From MD308 sp051888795 (GTDB lineage: Bacteria; Bacillota; Clostridia; Lachnospirales; Lachnospiraceae), in the NCBI GenBank assembly GCA_051888795.1, contig JBJFCD010000025.1, positions 1 through 5,289 of the forward strand: a stretch of 5,289 bases of DNA, written 5' to 3'. Shown here in pieces: positions 1 through 5,040 of this stretch. How positions within the stretch are numbered: the stretch's first letter is position 1; each line of letters opens with the position of its first letter. Under the pieces are notes generated by a model. The model did not search any database, was not told where the DNA came from, and saw only the letters and a list, made by a program, of their open reading frames with translations. A program made the translations under genes and the position numbers.

Positions 1-20
1 TATAGAAAAATGAAAGGATA

Positions 21-50
21 GTATGATTACTAGCTTCTAAATAATCATAC
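21..50. repeat. Perfect 9-bp inverted repeat with 12-base loop
   Basis: GTATGATTA (21-29) is exactly mirrored by TAATCATAC (42-50), separated by 12 bases. The left arm holds an ATG (23-25) with GAAAGGA just upstream (12-18). From that ATG the frame is the same as the membrane protein downstream, but it meets TAA at 38-40 after five codons. The stem is AT-rich and no T-tract follows it, so it is not a standard intrinsic terminator. It could be an operator-like site, an RNA hairpin over a leader, or a rearrangement scar. The repeat is seen directly; its role is unknown. Confidence 0.55.
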
Positions 51-109
51 AAGTAAAAATATATAATATTGTCTTTGCAGTATTTTTTGCTACATATGTA
101 ATTTTAGAA

Positions 110-943
110 GTGTTTTTATCCAAGAAAAACGTTGGTGCGAAATTCAAAGAAGTAGTATTCATTGCGTTGCCGGCTATGCTATCATGTATAATTGCATTTA
201 TTTTAGCTAACCCGATAATGATTTTTAATAGGACAGATTTTCTTGAGAATTCGGCATCTAGATTTGAAATGCCGTCTGCAGATAAAATTTATCAAATAAT
301 TTTTAAATATAGCATTACTTGGGATATGGTTAATGCAAGTGGTGTAAATTTTTTGATAATATCATTTGCTGCACTTGTACCTATATTGATTTTGGCGCTT
401 TTTAGAGAGAAATACAGAAATGTAGCAATTGCTGGAGTTGTTTCTTTTGTGTTTTTAACTTTGTTATTTTCAGTAAGTAGACCATTTCACGGTTGGTATT
501 ATTGGCCGATTATTTTTATAGTTTCATTATCTATAGGTGGTATTACTGTAGCTGATTGGATAGTGCTATTAATAAATTTGATTTTGATGTTACCGAACAT
601 ATACTTTCAGATTGACACAAAGCTTATTCAGGCTGAAGTTGTGGAATCATATGATGATAAAATTCAGACGATTATTGATGAATATATATACAAATATGAG
701 GGGTGTGAGCTAATCGATTATTCATGTTGGCAGATACCCAAAAATTCAAGTGGCGAAATTTTATGGAATTATAACATTGCTGAGAGCTTAAATCCGCAAA
801 TCATTATTATTTCTTCTGAGGTTCTGAAATATGCTAACGAAAACAATCAAGTTCGAAGTATAGCTAATTCCGAGGGGGATAAGCTTATAGTAGTTTATGA
901 AGATGAAATCTTTAAAATAGTATTTTTCAATCCAAATTTATAG
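110..943 (+). CDS. C-terminal half of a GT-C-like membrane glycosyltransferase (5' end missing or disrupted)
   Basis: Integral membrane protein with hydrophobic segments at about residues 14-33, 80-98, 105-122, 129-148 and 150-166, then a soluble C-terminal tail of about 105 residues. The Asn-Pro motif after the first segment (LANP, residues 32-35) and the SRPFHGWYYWP stretch (123-133) before a membrane helix resemble the second half of GT-C fold (PMT/ArnT-like) glycosyltransferases. Those enzymes move sugars from polyprenyl-phosphate donors outside the membrane. The N-terminal half, which carries the acidic catalytic loop in that fold, is absent. The nominal start is GTG at 110 with no good ribosome site. 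The frame stays open back to 41, adding a hydrophobic stretch (IVFAVFFATYVILE), and is closed by TAA at 38-40. The other two frames also close within the first 26 bases. I therefore favour a broken gene or the distal piece of a split one. Family assignment rests on topology and motif feel, not a search. A phosphodiesterase-like gene follows 15 bases later, so both sit in one surface-polysaccharide operon. Confidence 0.55.
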   Translation: MFLSKKNVGAKFKEVVFIALPAMLSCIIAFILANPIMIFNRTDFLENSASRFEMPSADKIYQIIFKYSITWDMVNASGVNFLIISFAALVPILILALFREKYRNVAIAGVVSFVFLTLLFSVSRPFHGWYYWPIIFIVSLSIGGITVADWIVLLINLILMLPNIYFQIDTKLIQAEVVESYDDKIQTIIDEYIYKYEGCELIDYSCWQIPKNSSGEILWNYNIAESLNPQIIIISSEVLKYANENNQVRSIANSEGDKLIVVYEDEIFKIVFFNPNL

Positions 944-947
944 GAAT

Positions 948-953
948 AGGAGG
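948..953 (+). promoter_or_regulatory. Strong Shine-Dalgarno AGGAGG of the phosphodiesterase gene
   Basis: AGGAGG lies five bases before the ATG at 959, in the 15-base gap after the preceding stop (941-943). It fixes the start of the downstream gene and shows that the two genes are co-transcribed. Confidence 0.8.
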
Positions 954-958
954 ACTTT

Positions 959-1549
959 ATGGAATACATTGCTCATCGAATTAATACAGTTGCTGAACTA
1001 AGGAATTTGCCTTGTGAGTATGGGGTTGAATTGGATTTAAGAGATGATTTAAATGGTAGAATCTATATTCAGCACAATCCCTTTGAACCAGGGGAAGACT
1101 TTGAAGATTATTTAAAGGAATATCATCATGGAAGAATGATCCTTAATGTTAAGAGCGAGCGTATTGAACTCAAGATATTAGAAATGCTTCCGAATTACGA
1201 CGTTAAGTCATATTTCTTTTTGGATTCTTCATTCCCAATGATATGGTTATTGAGCAATCAAGGGGAGAAAAACATTGCCCTTCGTATTTCTGAGGTGGAG
1301 GGATTAGATACAGCACGAAATATGGCAGGAAAAGTCGATTGGATTTGGTTAGACTGCTTTTCTAAAATTCCAATTGGAAAAGAAGAGTTTGATGAGCTGA
1401 AATCTTTAGGATACAAGATTTGTTTTGTATCGCCGGAACTTGAAGGAAGAGATCAGGATATTGAGACATATAAGAAGCAAGTGGCAGATATGGGCATTGA
1501 GTTTGATGCCATCTGCACGAAACATTATAATATTGAGCGGTGGAAGTAA
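959..1549 (+). CDS. Glycerophosphodiester phosphodiesterase-like (PI-PLC-like TIM barrel) protein
   Basis: 196-residue cytoplasmic protein; I see no signal peptide or membrane segment. The N-terminus follows the GDPD pattern: His6-Arg7 (AHR), Glu24 and Asp26 (GVELDLR), His39 (IQHNPF) and Lys65 (LNVKSE). In GDPD/PI-PLC barrels these are the acid-base histidines, metal-binding acidic residues and a conserved lysine. Later strands are recognisable (WIWLDCF, KICFVSPEL, and a C-terminal AICTKHY close to the 'I.TK' end of the barrel). It is shorter than typical GDPDs of about 240-300 residues, so it belongs to a compact, divergent branch. True GDPDs hydrolyse glycerophosphodiesters to glycerol-3-phosphate and an alcohol. 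Here the substrate is unknown; the polysaccharide-operon setting suggests a phosphodiester-linked decoration or its precursor. The start is fixed by AGGAGG at 948-953. The stop overlaps the next ATG (TAATG, 1547-1551). Confidence 0.75.
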   Translation: MEYIAHRINTVAELRNLPCEYGVELDLRDDLNGRIYIQHNPFEPGEDFEDYLKEYHHGRMILNVKSERIELKILEMLPNYDVKSYFFLDSSFPMIWLLSNQGEKNIALRISEVEGLDTARNMAGKVDWIWLDCFSKIPIGKEEFDELKSLGYKICFVSPELEGRDQDIETYKKQVADMGIEFDAICTKHYNIERWK

Positions 1550-2019
1550 TGAACAAAGATACAATCGTAAGCCCTCAATTGTGAGTACTGCCTCAAAGCA
1601 AAACCATGCATTTCTGCGGGGCCGGAGCTGATGCTGATATATATTTGAAAATTGTCAATTAGAGATTTCTTTACCTTGGAATTATCAATGCGCATCACTT
1701 TTGTTGGTGTTTTATCAGCATGGATGATGTGGTTTTTATAGATGAGCTGATGCAGCCGGTCATAGACTAGGGGCAGGAAATTATCGGTACTTTTGATGAC
1801 CCAGTTGGTTATAGTGTTCGTGGCAAGATTGATGCCATTGCATATATAGGCTCTGGATTGATAATCCAAAGGCAATGCATTGTTGTATTTTCCATTTATG
1901 ATGGAAGCGACCAGTGAAGCTGTTGTAATGCTGTTGCGGAACGAGTCGGTCGGGCGCGGGGGGACGATAGTGCCATCATTGTCCTGCTTTCTCTGTTTTG
2001 CACAAAGGAAAAGAATGCC
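1525..2019 (-). pseudogene. tnpC: IS66 family transposase (TnpC) fragment
   Basis: The reading frame is open from 2019 down to 1525. Its central part carries the IS66 DDE-transposase signature: ASLVASIINGKYNNALPL, then INLATNTITNWVI, LVYDRLHQLIY, and HADKTPTKVMRIDNSKVK. The HAD aspartate is the first catalytic acidic residue of the family. The next residue is Lys where the family normally has Glu (HADET). After NSKVK at about 1670 the family sequence stops and the rest of the frame is unrelated, so the remaining catalytic residues and the C-terminal domain are missing. The N-terminal leucine zipper and helix-turn-helix part is also lost, being replaced by tnpB sequence behind an in-frame TGA (2020-2022). 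Full IS66 transposases are around 500 residues; about 115 recognisable residues survive. Inactive. Confidence 0.8.
1549..1584 (+). pseudogene. 5' stub of a third operon gene, cut by IS66 sequence
   Basis: The stop of the phosphodiesterase gene overlaps an ATG as TAATG (1547-1551), the arrangement of a translationally coupled next gene. The purine-rich GGTGGAAG just upstream can act as ribosome site. The reading begins M-N-K-D-T-I and then runs into sequence assigned to the IS66 remnant, stopping at TGA 1582-1584. I infer that the real gene continued beyond about 1566 and was displaced by the insertion sequence; its 3' end may be the remnant at about 2470-2613. Function not recognisable from so few codons. 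Confidence 0.4.
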
Positions 2020-2098
2020 TCAAGCGGAATAGCTGGGAGTTACATCATGGATCACAGGATCAATCCCATAGCGGAGGTCCGTGTAGCCGGTTTATCCT
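2020..2098 (-). pseudogene. tnpB: IS66 accessory protein TnpB fragment (minus copy)
   Basis: Reading leftwards from 2098, the codons give R-I, then after one surplus base T-G-Y-T-D-L-R-Y-G-I-D, the conserved N-terminal core of the IS66 TnpB (Orf2) protein. The surplus A (T in the 2091-2093 run on the + strand) puts a stop in frame. Removing it restores RITGYTDLR. After Gly-Ile-Asp the family pattern fades and the frame ends at TGA (2020-2022). Only about 20-25 residues of a protein of roughly 115 remain. It leads directly into the tnpC fragment, in the normal tnpB-tnpC order but with most of both genes deleted between them. Confidence 0.65.
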
Positions 2099-2116
2099 AA
2101 TATTCGGATAACCGGC
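2086..2116. repeat. Imperfect palindrome at the head-to-head tnpB junction
   Basis: GCCGGTTTATCC (2086-2097) faces GGATAACCGGC (2106-2116). The arms match except for one extra T on the left, with an eight-base centre. Similarity continues weakly outward (TCCGTGTAGCCGG against TCCGTAGCGCCGG when inverted). The palindrome exists because both arms encode the same TnpB segment (RITG) in opposite directions. Confidence 0.7.
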
Positions 2117-2173
2117 GCTACGGATATGAGACGTAGTATTGATGGTCTGATGGCAATCATCAGGGATACCTAG
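2102..2173 (+). pseudogene. tnpB: IS66 accessory protein TnpB fragment (plus copy)
   Basis: The + strand frame reads I-R-I-T-G-A-T-D-M-R-R-S-I-D-G-L-M-A-I-I-R-D-T and ends at TAG 2171-2173. This is the same segment of TnpB as the minus-strand fragment but a different variant (GATDMRRSIDGL against GYTDLRYGID). It therefore came from a second, diverged IS66 element or subfamily, not from a simple inversion of one copy. It has no start codon and only about 23 residues. Confidence 0.65.
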
Positions 2174-2424
2174 TGACTGCTCAAAAACAAAAAATGAGCT
2201 TAAATCCATTGAAAACACTGAGTTTTCTAGTTAAAAGTAGTATAATAAGTGCAGGGGAAAAGTTCATCCAGCACAAATGAATATTCCGGCCCTGATGTCT
2301 ATGCTGTCCGGTGATTAGGAAACCGATTGGCAATTATCTAGAATACAAGAATTCTAACCAACGTAAAGCCGACTAACGTCCCGCAGAGCGGCTCTGGGCT
2401 TGACATTGGCTCGATTTCTTATAA
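2174..2424. other. Non-coding debris between IS66 fragments and the next coding remnant
   Basis: No frame here looks like a real protein. A short + strand run from GTG 2173 to TGA at about 2280 has no ribosome site and no family I recognise. TATAAT occurs at 2241-2246, but no -35 box lies at the right distance. At 2363 the sequence begins GTAAAGCCGAC, which could be another IS66-type terminus (they start GTAA). It is followed by the palindrome CAGAGC-G-GCTCTG (2384-2396) and the inverted repeat GGCTTGAC (2397-2404) / GTCAAGCC (2431-2438). I read the stretch as insertion-sequence scar tissue. Confidence 0.4.
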
Positions 2425-2438
2425 ATGGTAGTCAAGCC
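2384..2438. repeat. Tandem pair of small inverted repeats
   Basis: CAGAGC (2384-2389) and GCTCTG (2391-2396) form a palindrome around one base. Immediately after it, GGCTTGAC (2397-2404) pairs with GTCAAGCC (2431-2438) across 26 bases, and ATTGGC (2405-2410) pairs with GCCAAT (2436-2441) as an alternative. Such nested dyads are common near insertion-sequence ends. No function is demonstrated. Confidence 0.4.
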
Positions 2439-2613
2439 AATCATAGGTGGTTTCCGTATCCGGAATCATGGTTTCATTACACAAGAATATTCAATCAAAG
2501 GGTATGAACATGAAAATAAAGTAGGGATATTATCAGATTGGCAAAATGCATCATACCCAGTTAAGAGAGTATATGATCAATTTGATTATGTAAAGTGGTT
2601 TAATGAGAAGTAG
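2425..2613 (+). pseudogene. 3' remnant of an unrecognised operon gene
   Basis: A 62-codon frame begins at ATG 2425, but there is no ribosome site. The first 14 or so codons cover sequence that looks like insertion-sequence debris: the antisense strand holds a short frame ending YDWLDYHL-stop there. From about 2463 the reading turns into convincing protein with many aromatic and charged residues (GYEHENKVGILSDWQ, YPVKRVYDQFDYVKWFNEK) and ends at TAG 2611-2613. I read this as the C-terminal 45-50 residues of a gene whose front has been lost, perhaps the one whose start codon survives at 1549. I do not recognise the family. Its stop overlaps the next ATG (2603), as in a tightly packed operon. 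Alternatively it could be a small new ORF, though the missing ribosome site argues against that. Confidence 0.45.
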
Positions 2614-2752
2614 ATTTTTCGAAGTACTTGATATCTCGTACCATAAAAGGCGAGATATTGTTAGTAAATTTATTAGAAAAGGGAGAAGGAATTTGCATTT
2701 TATTGTTTTAAAAGATATGCATAATAGAAGAAATTCATCGGTAGAATTTTAA
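2603..2752 (+). CDS. Small or truncated hypothetical protein overlapping the upstream stop
   Basis: ATG at 2603 lies ten bases before the end of the previous frame (AATGAGAAGTAG), with AAAGTGG five bases upstream as a weak ribosome site. The 49 codons (starting MRSRFFEVLDISYHKRRD, stop 2750-2752) are very basic, with clusters KRR and RKGRR. I recognise no domain. The overlapping start suggests it was the next gene of the polysaccharide operon; 49 residues is short for such genes, so it is probably the front of a gene that lost its remainder. A small basic protein in its own right is the alternative. Confidence 0.35.
   Translation: MRSRFFEVLDISYHKRRDIVSKFIRKGRRNLHFIVLKDMHNRRNSSVEF
2631..2658. 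repeat. 8-bp perfect inverted repeat
   Basis: ATATCTCG (2631-2638) pairs with CGAGATAT (2651-2658) across 12 bases. It lies inside the 49-codon frame. There is no T-run after it, so it is a poor terminator candidate. Stem and loop sizes resemble the repeat at 21-50, although the sequences differ. Confidence 0.4.
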
Positions 2753-2953
2753 GAATAATATTGATGTGTTTTATAATATGGGGACATGAGATACACAAAT
2801 AGATATTGGTACGTCACATCTATGGATAACCACTATTATGGGCTCTTTTGCATGTCCTACAACTTGCGTGTTTGTAACATTAACTGCTTGATATATGGAA
2901 TGATAGTAAGCGGTTGAGGATTTACGATTGCTCAAGAAAATTGAATATTACGT
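2753..2953. other. AT-rich spacer before the IS21 element
   Basis: A perfect TATAAT (2772-2777) has TTAAGA 17 bases upstream (2749-2754), a mediocre -35, so a promoter is possible but weak. An ATG at 2786 opens a 43-codon frame ending 2917 without a usable ribosome site; its Tyr/Cys-rich translation does not look like a conserved protein. I see no convincing gene here. The stretch is the left flank of the IS21 element. Confidence 0.35.
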
Positions 2954-2954
2954 T

Positions 2955-3001
2955 GCGGCGGAGCCGCCTGTCCGGTGTGGCGAGAGCCACCATTCCGGAC
3001 A
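2955..3001. repeat. Two GC-rich hairpins at the IS21 end
   Basis: GCGGC (2955-2959) and GCCGC (2963-2967) close on a three-base loop. TGTCCGG (2969-2975) pairs with CCGGACA (2995-3001) around an inner stem GTGGC (2977-2981) / GCCAC (2986-2990) with a GAGA tetraloop. Both lie just downstream of istB. No T-run follows in the istB direction, so a rho-independent terminator is unlikely, although the structures could block read-through in either direction. Confidence 0.6.
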
Positions 3002-3013
3002 AACAGAGCCACC
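2960..3013. repeat. Three phased direct repeats, probable IS21 transposase-binding sites
   Basis: RGAGCCRCC occurs at 2960-2968, 2983-2991 and 3005-3013, with starts 23 and 22 bases apart, about two helical turns. The first two units match further, as GAGCCRCC-NN-TCCGG (2961-2975 and 2984-2998). IS21-family elements are known to carry several short repeats at each end that bind the IstA transposase. The spacing and position here fit that role. Binding itself is inferred. Confidence 0.6.
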
Positions 3014-3023
3014 TTGTTATTAA

Positions 3024-3800
3024 CTACTGTATCATGTTTTGATCTATACCATAGACCTCTCTCATGGAGATGTCCTTTGATGGATCAATGCTTTCGATAT
3101 TGATTTTGTATGCATCATAGACGATTCGATCCATGATGGCATCTGCCAATGGGTTATCATCACCACCCAGGCGGTCGTACCATCCTTCTTCTCTGAACTG
3201 GGAGCAAAAGATGGTAGAAGATTTTTTCCTACACTTGTGAATCAGTTCAAAGAGATTTTTGGATTCTGATTCGTTAAGTTTTAACAATAACCATTCGTCA
3301 ATAATGAGTAGCAATGGCTTGGTATACTTTGAAAGTACCTTTGCAAATGTACCATCACTTCTGGCAGCTTCCAAGTCAAGAAGCAGGTCAGGAAGACGAA
3401 CGTATTTTACTGTGTAATACTGCTTGCAGGCTTCCATACCGAATGCACAGGCCATGTATGTCTTACTACTTCCTGTTGCACCGGTAATAAAAATGTTCCG
3501 ATATTCTGCAATGTATTCGCAGGTGGCCAGACGGTTAATGAGTTCCTTATTGAGTTTTCGCCCTGAACGATAGTCAATGCCGGCAATACAGGCATCAGTT
3601 CGTTCAAGTTCAGCGTTTCGTATAATACGTTTTAAACGATTGTTTTTGCGGCTGGTGTATTCGACATCAACCAACATGCCAAAACGATCTTCGAAGGAAA
3701 TATCCTTCATAGAGCAGTCATCCATCTGTATACGGAATGCATCTGCCATAGCAGTCAGGCGCATTTCAATAAGCTTATCGGTTGTACTTTGATTAATCAT
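3024..3800 (-). CDS. istB: IS21 family helper ATPase IstB
   Basis: 258-residue AAA+ ATPase that assists the IstA transposase in target selection and strand transfer; length is normal for IstB. The N-terminal helical part (1-100) matches the family (LIEMRLTAMADAFR, FEDRFGMLVDVE). Walker A is GATGSSKT at 107-114 and Walker B LLLIIDEW at 163-170 (Asp168, Glu169). The C-terminus has the family's STIFCSQFREEGWYDRL, NPLADAIMDRIVYDAYKI and DPSKDISMREVYG blocks. The start is ATG at 3798-3800 because GGGAGGT lies seven bases upstream (3808-3814); the frame is open to 3899, but that extension only overlaps the istA C-terminus. The start overlaps the istA stop (ATGATTAA), implying translational coupling. 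Oddity: Walker A normally reads GxxGxGKT, but here Gly is Ser112 (codon 3465-3467), a probable loss-of-function change consistent with the decayed istA beside it. Confidence 0.92.
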   Translation of the reverse strand: MINQSTTDKLIEMRLTAMADAFRIQMDDCSMKDISFEDRFGMLVDVEYTSRKNNRLKRIIRNAELERTDACIAGIDYRSGRKLNKELINRLATCEYIAEYRNIFITGATGSSKTYMACAFGMEACKQYYTVKYVRLPDLLLDLEAARSDGTFAKVLSKYTKPLLLIIDEWLLLKLNESESKNLFELIHKCRKKSSTIFCSQFREEGWYDRLGGDDNPLADAIMDRIVYDAYKINIESIDPSKDISMREVYGIDQNMIQ

Positions 3801-3807
3801 TGTGTTT

Positions 3808-3814
3808 ACCTCCC
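3808..3814 (-). promoter_or_regulatory. Ribosome-binding site of istB
   Basis: GGGAGGT on the minus strand, seven bases before ATG 3800 and inside the last codons of istA. It decides the istB start against the longer open frame reaching 3899. Confidence 0.8.
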
Positions 3815-5035
3815 GCTGATTTATCAGCATAGTATCTGGCACCTCTTGTGATGCCATATGAATTAGATTTTTTCTCTTCATGAGCCGCGGGGATATCACT
3901 ATCCTTTAAAGTGACCAGAAGATTTTTGATACTTTTGTAGCTGGGTGAACCAGAATAGCTTAAGGCTTTCTGGCATGCCATTTCCAGTTTTTGCGGAGAA
4001 TGTTTTTCCGCAAGCTTTAACAGTCCCATACAGCTTCGATAGGATTGTTGTTCCACCCTGCCGGAGGTAAGTAGTGCATTTACAACTTCATATGTGTTTG
4101 TTCCAATCTGATTCGCCCATTTACGAAAGCGGTCACCATTCCACTCCAGATATTTCTGATGGTCTTGTGGCATATGCCCAGACTGGGTGGAGTACTGCCC
4201 GGGACGTCCATAAAGGCGTCTGTGGGAGGCGATTCGATTGTGATTCATAAATATTTCAATCGTTGTTTCTGTTATTCGCACATCGACCTTATTTTTGATA
4301 TACTGATAAGGCACGGAGTAGTACATCTTGTCTACTGCGATGTGATAATTAAACTGAACGGTAGCGACTTTCCAATCGCTGAGTTCAAAGCGGGTAGCAG
4401 GCAGCGTTGCCAGTAATGGCATTTCTTCCCCAAGAAACAGACTACGCCTGCTACCTTCTTTTTTCTGGAAGGTATTAGCATTGAACTGTTCAAGTTTTTC
4501 CCTAATGGCAGAATTTAATTCAGCCAGAGAAAAGAACTGTTCCTTCTGTGCCAGGCTTGTCCTTGGGTTTGCGTACCTGTGCCGGAATAATTGCTGTTCC
4601 GTAATATTCAGCTAATTCATGATAGGTGGTGTTTAATGATGGAGTGTACCAGCCTCCTGTGTGATAAACAACTGTAAGGCAGTTATCGGGAACGAGTATC
4701 TTGGCAACTCCGCCGAAGTATTCATTCATGTGCACATGGACAGTAATCCATGCCTTCTGTTTTTCATTTATGAATGCTTCCACGTAGGCGTACATGCTAT
4801 AAGTCATAACACCTACAAAGAGCCATGCTTCTGTAATCTCACCAGTATCTGGGTCAATGATGTGAGCTGGATCTCCAGCCCAATCTACTTCAACCTGTTC
4901 ACCGGGTTTTCGAGGTATGTGCATGGTTGCTCTTCGTTTTTGCTCATCCTGCTGGATGTAATAGCAAAACTGTGAATACATGAGAGGCTCTTCGCCTGCC
5001 CTTCGGCAGTCCTCACAGTATTCGCTCCACAGGAG

Positions 5036-5040
5036 TTTTT
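5036..5040 (-). other. Frameshift site in istA (A5 run)
   Basis: On the minus strand the sequence reads GTAAGCAAAAACTCC. With five A residues the frame goes into KNSCGANTV and ends at 4885. With a sixth A it reads KKLLWSEYCEDCRR, the expected IstA sequence, and flows into the catalytic core. A one-base contraction in a homopolymer is the simplest explanation. A sequencing or assembly error cannot be excluded from one sequence. Confidence 0.8.

Larger units (their letters stand above)
1567..2173. mobile_element. IS66-family insertion sequence, rearranged remnant
   Basis: Contains a transposase (tnpC) fragment and a tnpB fragment on the - strand and an oppositely oriented tnpB fragment on the + strand. 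The left boundary is placed at GTAAGCCC (1567) because IS66-family termini characteristically begin GTAA and this lies just inside the last codons that fit the operon. About 100 bases (1567-1665) between that point and recognisable tnpC have no IS66 coding similarity I can see and may be the element's 3' non-coding end. The right boundary is uncertain: further IS66-like debris may extend to about 2470. No matching target duplication was found. Confidence 0.6.

Noticed and set aside
2241..2246. Perfect TATAAT that could be a promoter -10 box.
   Set aside because: The nearest -35-like TTGAAA is about 26 bases away and no gene follows it.
2304..2313. CTGTCCGGTG also present at the IS21 end (2968-2977), with ATTCCGG nearby, hinting at a second IS21 end.
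   Set aside because: A 10-base match is expected by chance several times in a window of this size, and the surrounding repeat order is different.
2400..2425. TTGACA followed by TATAAA, resembling an outward promoter of an insertion sequence.
   Set aside because: Spacing is only 14 bases and the motifs sit inside an inverted repeat; not good enough to call.
2786..2917. 43-codon + strand frame behind a TATAAT.
   Set aside because: No ribosome site, unusual Tyr/Cys-rich composition and no recognisable similarity.
2955..3001. Rho-independent terminator for istB.
   Set aside because: The stems are strong but no T-run follows in the istB direction; the structures are better explained as part of the element end.
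3801..3899. N-terminal extension of istB to 291 residues.
   Set aside because: The strong ribosome site is placed for ATG 3800, and the extension only reads the istA tail in another frame.
3577..4975. Several + strand frames of 70-104 codons opposite istA and istB.
   Set aside because: They are antisense shadows of clear transposase and ATPase coding, with no ribosome sites or protein-like features of their own.
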